Below, piece after piece: positions 29,444 to 33,237 of a DNA stretch of 33,237 nucleotides. The notes beneath the pieces were generated by a model. It saw nothing but the letters and a program-made list of their open reading frames with translations. It was not told the DNA's origin and did no database searches. The DNA lies in the IMG/VR virus record IMGVR_UViG_3300044846_000911, positions 1-33,237 of that record; one strand, given 5' to 3'. This stretch comes from a virus. Position numbers and translations under genes: made by a program. Within the stretch, counting starts at the first letter, position 1; every line of letters begins with the position of its first letter.

Positions 29444-30016
29444 TTATAGGCTTAGAATAAAATTAGCGGCGAACTTGGAGTTTAACTGATCTTGTACTGA
29501 TGATGTAACCCCACTTAAATAACCTAGTTCCGTATCTGTAACTGCAGAGCCTGTCAATATACCAAGGGCATCTGTAATAACCGCAACATTAGGCGCATAG
29601 GTAGCAAGCACAGTGTCGTTAGCTGTAAAAAAGTCAACCCCATCACTATAGACCATAGTGGCAACGCCCGGAGTAACCGTAATGCCCGAACTACCAACTG
29701 CCGTAGTTATTATCTCAACGTCACTATCAGAGTCATTAGCAACTACATACACCTTAGATACAGCAGGGGCTAGTATCTGTCTTGAAACTCCCGGAGTTCC
29801 CGTTATGCTAAGAACCATTTGTCTAGATTGGTCAGATACCCCATTCAAAGCAGTTAAGGTAACATTTCCCGCAGTAACATCTATGCTGGCTAAACCTGCA
29901 ATGGCTTGCTCTATAAGAGTTCCTAAGTTGGTATTAGTTGTAATACCCCATTGATTGGCTTGCTCGCCAGAGGCGATTAGTTGTATGCGTAAATTAGAGC
30001 TATATGTACTCGGCAT
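29444..30016 (-). CDS. Tail fibre-like protein, 190 aa
   Basis: The protein begins MPSTYSSNLRIQLIASGEQA, then NQWGITTNTNLGTLIEQAI, a very common start of phage fibre or baseplate-attachment proteins. The middle is a beta-rich domain (GNVTLTALNGVSDQSRQMVL). The end has TELGYLSGVTSSVQDQLNSK, the motif that often precedes a fibre shaft. It is short, so it may be an adapter that carries or precedes the fibre, not the receptor-binding tip. It lies 13 nt after the next upstream gene's end region. Confidence 0.8.
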   Translation of the reverse strand: MPSTYSSNLRIQLIASGEQANQWGITTNTNLGTLIEQAIAGLASIDVTAGNVTLTALNGVSDQSRQMVLSITGTPGVSRQILAPAVSKVYVVANDSDSDVEIITTAVGSSGITVTPGVATMVYSDGVDFFTANDTVLATYAPNVAVITDALGILTGSAVTDTELGYLSGVTSSVQDQLNSKFAANFILSL

Positions 30017-30027
30017 CTTCGTATCTC

Positions 30028-30657
30028 TTAAGTAGGTATTTCAGTCCAATCGGGATTCTGAGCAGTGTTTATTTCAGTCCAACCTGATGATTGCGTTGTA
30101 TTTATGCTCGTCCAATTAGGGTTCTGCGATGGGTCTATTTTGTTCCACATACGCATAGAATGCAAGGTTAATTGCATGTTTTGGCTGCCTAATGTAGGCG
30201 CTACAGCCTCTTTTGTACTATTTTGTGTTAGTGTTAGAGACTGGCCTATTAATTCGTAGTTAGATGCAGCTGTTACAGCTACATCGGTTTGGGTCAGCAC
30301 AAGGGCTGTTTGCCCTGTTAATATTGCATTTGCCGCTGCTGTAGCCTCTACTGAATTGAGAGCTAAGTTCATTGCCACTTGACCCAAAAGCAACTTTACA
30401 CTACTAGCTGTTATACTTAGGTTGTTTTGAGTAAATGCTAGGCTTTGGCCTACCAGCGTGTAGCTTGCTGTGGCGGTTACGGATGTAGAGTTTTGAGTCA
30501 ATACAAGGGCTGTTTGCCCTGTAAGGTTTATGGTAGCTGATATTGCAGCTGCGACAGAGGATTGTGTTAAGGTTAGGTTTTGCCCCGCTAGAGTGACAGT
30601 GTTTCCTAGCAGTATGTCCGCTATTGGTATAGTCGCAAGAGGAGCAAACCCAAGCAT
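30028..30657 (-). CDS. Beta-repeat virion protein, 209 aa
   Basis: Residues 20-160 are built from about six or seven units of roughly 20 residues with a common form: LxGQxLxLTQxSxxVTA (for example LTGQTALVLTQNSTSVTATA and LVGQSLAFTQNNLSITA). Each unit probably makes one turn of a beta-helix or hairpin stack. The C-terminus holds four W-x-x-I units (WNKIDPSQNP, WTSINTTQSS, WTEINTAQNP, WTEIPT). The N-terminus GFAPLATIPIAD is typical of small tail proteins. Probably a fibre or appendage component. The start overlaps the stop of the holin-like gene by one base. Confidence 0.65.
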   Translation of the reverse strand: MLGFAPLATIPIADILLGNTVTLAGQNLTLTQSSVAAAISATINLTGQTALVLTQNSTSVTATASYTLVGQSLAFTQNNLSITASSVKLLLGQVAMNLALNSVEATAAANAILTGQTALVLTQTDVAVTAASNYELIGQSLTLTQNSTKEAVAPTLGSQNMQLTLHSMRMWNKIDPSQNPNWTSINTTQSSGWTEINTAQNPDWTEIPT

Positions 30658-30833
30658 TATGTTTTGTTCTTAGTTATAACAGCAATAAAGCCAGCAGCAC
30701 TTACACCGAAGCTTACAATTTCTTTACTAAGAGCAGGATCTAAGTTTAACCCTGCAGTTGTTAGTATAGCCGCTAGGCCGTACCATGTTGAGCTTTCTTG
30801 CAATCTTGCTAGTACCCACGAGAAAAACGCCAT
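30657..30833 (-). CDS. Holin-like small membrane protein, 58 aa
   Basis: Start ATG 30833 has TTAGGAGTTAACA upstream. The 58-aa product, MAFFSWVLARLQESSTWYGL, then AAILTTAGLNL and IVSFGVSAAGFIAVITKNKT, has two hydrophobic segments separated by a short polar loop (LDPALSKE). The pattern LQE-x-STW-x-G-L-A is one I associate with small phage holins. It lies 13 nt after the endolysin gene, the classical lysis-cassette arrangement. A holin would open the inner membrane to release or activate the endolysin. It is the best holin candidate in the window. Confidence 0.7.
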   Translation of the reverse strand: MAFFSWVLARLQESSTWYGLAAILTTAGLNLDPALSKEIVSFGVSAAGFIAVITKNKT

Positions 30834-30846
30834 TGTTAACTCCTAA

Positions 30847-31218
30847 TTATCTATGTATCTGCCAGTGAGGACCGTCTTTAAAAGTCTTCCAGTCTCCACC
30901 CCATTCTATAAAAACCCCGACATCTTGCGCAGCCTCTTTAATGAAGGCAGATAAGGCATTATAGTACTTCCAATCCCATGAAACTTCTCCCCCCACTATA
31001 GGCGCTATATCCACTGCATGACCTGTAATATGGTAAGAGTCCATCGTTTTAGAAGCACCTTTATCTACCAAATAGCGTTGTCTTTCTTTAGAGCGTAAAC
31101 CTTCAAGTACCACAAAGTCTAAAGGCGTTATAGTAATGGCATGTTGTACTACCTTTACCAAATCAGGGTGCACCCCTTCTAACCGCTTTAAAGACTTCTC
31201 GCTTAACTTAAAACTCAT
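30847..31218 (-). CDS. Endolysin, M15-family L-alanyl-D-glutamate peptidase
   Basis: The 123-aa protein has the M15C zinc-peptidase signature SYHITGHAVDIAP (S61-x-H63-x2-G66-x-A68-x-D70), the catalytic E105 in FIEWGGDW and the third zinc ligand H118 in DGPHWQ. This matches T5-type endolysins, which cut the peptide side chain of peptidoglycan. The length is usual and no signal peptide is present, so it depends on a holin, probably the 58-aa protein encoded next. A second peptidoglycan enzyme exists in the giant polyvalent protein, more likely for entry. The start overlaps the methyltransferase stop by one base. Confidence 0.93.
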   Translation of the reverse strand: MSFKLSEKSLKRLEGVHPDLVKVVQHAITITPLDFVVLEGLRSKERQRYLVDKGASKTMDSYHITGHAVDIAPIVGGEVSWDWKYYNALSAFIKEAAQDVGVFIEWGGDWKTFKDGPHWQIHR

Positions 31219-31784
31219 TATACATCACCTCTTGCAGGTTTGTGGGCTTTAGCATTGATTTGCACTTGAAAGCAAGCATTGTTACGTTTATTAACTTCAC
31301 GCTCTATTATATGGTATGGTTGCCCTTGAAGCTCTTTTTGTACTTCTGGCATGAGGTCGTACCCAACTTCAGTAACACCTATATCAATACCACATTGCAA
31401 ACCTAACGTAGTCTCAGAGCCACCTGTCTCAATCGTATGAAGATTCCTTTCTTGACTAAACATATCCACACCTACAGGTGTTACTTTCCTACAATGCGTA
31501 GGATCATGGTGGAAGTTCTCGTGCAAGTGGTGAGGCACTACAATCTTTATAACGCCTTGGTCTTTTAGCACACGGTAGAACTCTTTCCATATGTTTAGGT
31601 AAGTTTTAGTATCTTGACCCAGATGTTCTAGCACATGAGTTAGAGCAATTTCATCTACTGAGCTATCCTCAAAAGGCAAAGTCTTCTCTAAGTCTGCTAC
31701 AACATCGGGCTTACAACGTGGGTCTTGATCTACATTAATGTAGCCTTCAAGTTTGTTATACCCACATCCAAGATTCAACTTCAT
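31218..31784 (-). CDS. SAM-dependent methyltransferase, class I
   Basis: The start at 31784 gives MKLNLGCGYNKLEGYINVDQ, with the SAM-binding loop LGCG right at the N-terminus, as in the family. The frame is open to another ATG at 31811, inside the gene upstream. The motif DEIALTHVLEHL (motif IV region) and the later DPTHCRKVTP are typical of small phage methyltransferases of the Methyltransf_11 type. The substrate is unknown: it could be a tail glycan, lipid, protein or DNA base. Its place between tail-associated and lysis genes does not favour a DNA-modification role. No clear Shine-Dalgarno sequence is seen, so translation may depend on coupling. Confidence 0.82.
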   Translation of the reverse strand: MKLNLGCGYNKLEGYINVDQDPRCKPDVVADLEKTLPFEDSSVDEIALTHVLEHLGQDTKTYLNIWKEFYRVLKDQGVIKIVVPHHLHENFHHDPTHCRKVTPVGVDMFSQERNLHTIETGGSETTLGLQCGIDIGVTEVGYDLMPEVQKELQGQPYHIIEREVNKRNNACFQVQINAKAHKPARGDV

Positions 31785-31785
31785 A

Positions 31786-32232
31786 TTAGTTAGATGGCGG
31801 TACAAAAGCATTTAGTTCTTGTTGGATCACATCTAGCTGATCTTGTGTAGTTGCTGCAGTAATCTCAACATTAATTCTTTCATAACGTGTTTGAGCATCT
31901 GCAACGACTTGAGCATTGTAGTGCGTATTAGGGTTGCCGTCAGTTTCAGTTTGCGCTTCATAAGCTACAACTTGGTTGAATTGGCCTGAGTTCTGACCCT
32001 TCATATTAGACTTACGGCTATCAATAGAGATGTTATAAACTGTCCATACGATCTCAACAGGGTCTTTAGTGCAATCATAGACTGGACCATTTAAGCCTTG
32101 TTGGTAAGGTATAGTAGTAGGAATAATCTCAATAGCATACTTCCAACCATCTTGACCTACTGGCACTGGAGGAGGAGTATCCCAACATTGAGCCATTTCA
32201 CCGTTTACTACCTGAACATATAATTGTGTCAT
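31786..32232 (-). CDS. Tail-associated protein, 148 aa
   Basis: The protein begins MTQLYVQVVNGEMAQCWDTP, then PPVPVGQDGWKYAIEIIP, a start found in proteins encoded directly after phage tail fibre genes. The C-terminal half is helical (AQVVADAQTRYERINVEITA and TTQDQLDVIQQELNAFVPP), like fibre-assembly chaperones, which often end in a helical hairpin. I infer a chaperone or fibre-attached role from position and layout. A ribosome-binding site AAAGGAAAC precedes ATG 32232. It lies 28 nt after the RCC1-repeat protein. Confidence 0.6.
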   Translation of the reverse strand: MTQLYVQVVNGEMAQCWDTPPPVPVGQDGWKYAIEIIPTTIPYQQGLNGPVYDCTKDPVEIVWTVYNISIDSRKSNMKGQNSGQFNQVVAYEAQTETDGNPNTHYNAQVVADAQTRYERINVEITAATTQDQLDVIQQELNAFVPPSN

Positions 32233-32260
32233 TTTTGTTTCCTTTGTTTGTTGAATTTGT

Positions 32261-33237
32261 TTAAGAAGTTATGGCTAGAGTGTGATAATTTCCAGCAGAT
32301 ATGTCTAACCAAGAGGTTTTAGCACCTACTTGTTTAGGGCTTGAGTAGTGGGTTATATTGCCTAAACCTAGTCGCCCATAAGTATTAGCCCCCCAAACCC
32401 ATAAGGTGTTATCTGTTTTAGTGGCTAATGTGTGGAAAAGACCAGCTGATATTTTAGACCAAGTTGTTAACGCACCTACTTGTACAGGGCTAGAACGGTT
32501 GGTTGTATCACCTAGACCTAACTGCCCACTACCACCTTGCCCCCAAGACCAAAGGGTGCCATCTGTTTTTATTGCTATAGAATGTTGATACCCAGCCGCT
32601 ATGTTCAACCAAGTTGTAAGTGCGCCTACTTGTTTAGGACTTGAATAGTTAGATGTATTGCCTAGACCTAATTTACCATTAGAACCTTGACCCCAAGACC
32701 AAAGAGTTCCATCCGTTTTAATAGCTATAGAGTGATAATACCCATTTGCAACTTTAGACCAGTTTGTTAGTGCTCCTACTTGGTTTGGAGAAGACTTATA
32801 AGTACCAGCACCTGAAGTGCCTAACCCTAACTGTCCAAAGTTATTGTAACCCCATGTCCAAAGAGTACCATCAGTTTTAGTTGCTATAACATTTGTGTTA
32901 TTAGATGCTACATTAGACCAATTTGTCAATAACCCTACCTGTATAGGACTTGAGGCACCTGTTATGTTATTTTGCCCTAATACTCCTCCATTATTTTCTC
33001 CCCATCCCCATAGTGTGCCGTCTGTTTTAAGAATTAAAACAGAATAATATGCAGATGATACTTTTGAATTTGCCCATGTAGTAAGAACGCCTACTTGCTT
33101 AGGGCTTGATCTATCTGCTCCGGGATTTAAAAATCCACTTCCTGAAATACCCCAAGACCATAGAGTACCATTAGTTCTAACCCCCACAGAAGAATTTGAT
33201 AAACTCGCAGATATGGCTGACCATGTAGTAAGTGCCC
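32261..33237 (-). CDS. RCC1-repeat beta-propeller protein (5' truncated), probable receptor-binding or tail protein
   Basis: The frame is open through the right edge; a GTG at 33187 is only an internal codon, because the same repeat continues upstream (ALTTWSAISASLSNSSVG). At least six repeats of about 50 residues are visible, each with the form TDGTLWSWG-x-N-x-GQLGLG, SSP-x-QVGALTTW and then SAGxxHTLAIK. These are RCC1-type blades; seven make a propeller. Phage RCC1-like proteins are thought to sit on tail fibres or capsids. The blades are very similar to each other, which indicates recent duplication. The C-terminus ends at a blade (TLAITS), so the propeller forms the end of the protein. 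Confidence 0.82.
   Translation of the reverse strand, partial: ALTTWSAISASLSNSSVGVRTNGTLWSWGISGSGFLNPGADRSSPKQVGVLTTWANSKVSSAYYSVLILKTDGTLWGWGENNGGVLGQNNITGASSPIQVGLLTNWSNVASNNTNVIATKTDGTLWTWGYNNFGQLGLGTSGAGTYKSSPNQVGALTNWSKVANGYYHSIAIKTDGTLWSWGQGSNGKLGLGNTSNYSSPKQVGALTTWLNIAAGYQHSIAIKTDGTLWSWGQGGSGQLGLGDTTNRSSPVQVGALTTWSKISAGLFHTLATKTDNTLWVWGANTYGRLGLGNITHYSSPKQVGAKTSWLDISAGNYHTLAITS

Noticed and set aside
30664-30846. + strand frame of 60 codons
   Set aside because: Antisense of the holin-like gene, which has a better ribosome-binding site and a recognisable pattern.
31785-31811. Longer start for the methyltransferase at 31811
   Set aside because: It adds nine residues before the conserved MKLNLGCG start and overlaps the gene upstream; not excluded, but less likely.
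32261-33237. CRISPR-like or tandem DNA repeats
   Set aside because: The spacing of about 150-160 nt with protein-level conservation (TDGTLWSWG) shows RCC1 coding repeats, not a CRISPR array.
1-33237. tRNA genes, integrase or attachment sites
   Set aside because: I saw no cloverleaf-like segment, integrase motif or direct repeat pair that would support them; a tRNA scan would be needed for certainty.

Overview
The window is about 33 kb of the genome of a tailed, podovirus-like bacteriophage. Two long gene blocks face each other. The left block (1-13905, + strand) carries small early genes followed by a replication module. The right block (33237-14007, - strand) carries virion, ejection and lysis genes. 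No terminase, portal or capsid gene is visible; they presumably lie beyond the right edge. The DNA is AT-leaning and genes are packed with ATGA/TAATG-type overlaps. The host is probably Gram-negative (inference, from the lambda R-type transglycosylase in a virion protein, the M15 endolysin and the style of the early genes). The host cannot be named from the sequence.

Left block: 1-3576 holds about 15 small, mostly uncharacterised genes, including two proteins with an LLAQPEQE segment, one frameshifted remnant, a TraR-like zinc protein, a DUF3310 protein, tiny membrane proteins and one exported protein. Replication and recombination follow: a VRR-NUC nuclease, a family A DNA polymerase with a 3'-5' exonuclease domain, a Cas4/RecB-like nuclease with four candidate cluster cysteines, a small HNH nuclease, an SNF2-type helicase, a conserved phage replication-region protein, a small HTH protein, an SSB-like protein with an acidic tail, and a fused archaeo-eukaryotic primase/DUF927-type helicase.

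The most remarkable object is inside the polymerase. A 277-codon intein (5057-5887) interrupts the O-helix (motif B). The polymerase/intein frame stays open throughout, but the homing endonuclease is encoded in the -1 frame of the same DNA (open from 5134, stop at 5862). It has a treble-clef-like DNA-binding segment and an HNH-type domain. Exactly where the endonuclease homology begins there is an A_AAA_AAC heptamer in the correct polymerase phase. A Shine-Dalgarno-like AAGGA lies 12 nt upstream and a hairpin lies downstream, the layout of bacterial dnaX-type -1 frameshift signals. This suggests an intein whose nuclease is made by recoding or internal initiation, not as an in-frame domain.

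The convergent gap (13906-14006) holds a consensus-like promoter, a perfect 9-bp inverted repeat lying across its spacer and -10 box, and an intrinsic terminator about 50 nt further on. It looks like a small repressible RNA gene.

Right block, read in its own direction (right to left): a 5'-truncated RCC1-repeat protein, a tail-associated protein, a methyltransferase, an M15 endolysin, a 58-aa holin-like protein, a repeat protein, a tail-fibre-like protein, a large tail protein that may resemble P22 gp10, a run of Gly/Ala/Gln-rich ejection-type proteins that share short modules, a cupin-like and a GNAT-like protein, and finally a 2035-aa polyvalent protein. That protein combines a lambda R-type transglycosylase, a hydrophobic segment, a ParB/Srx-like DGHHR motif, a HEXXH zincin motif and an LPD38-like C-terminus; it is probably injected into the host with the DNA.
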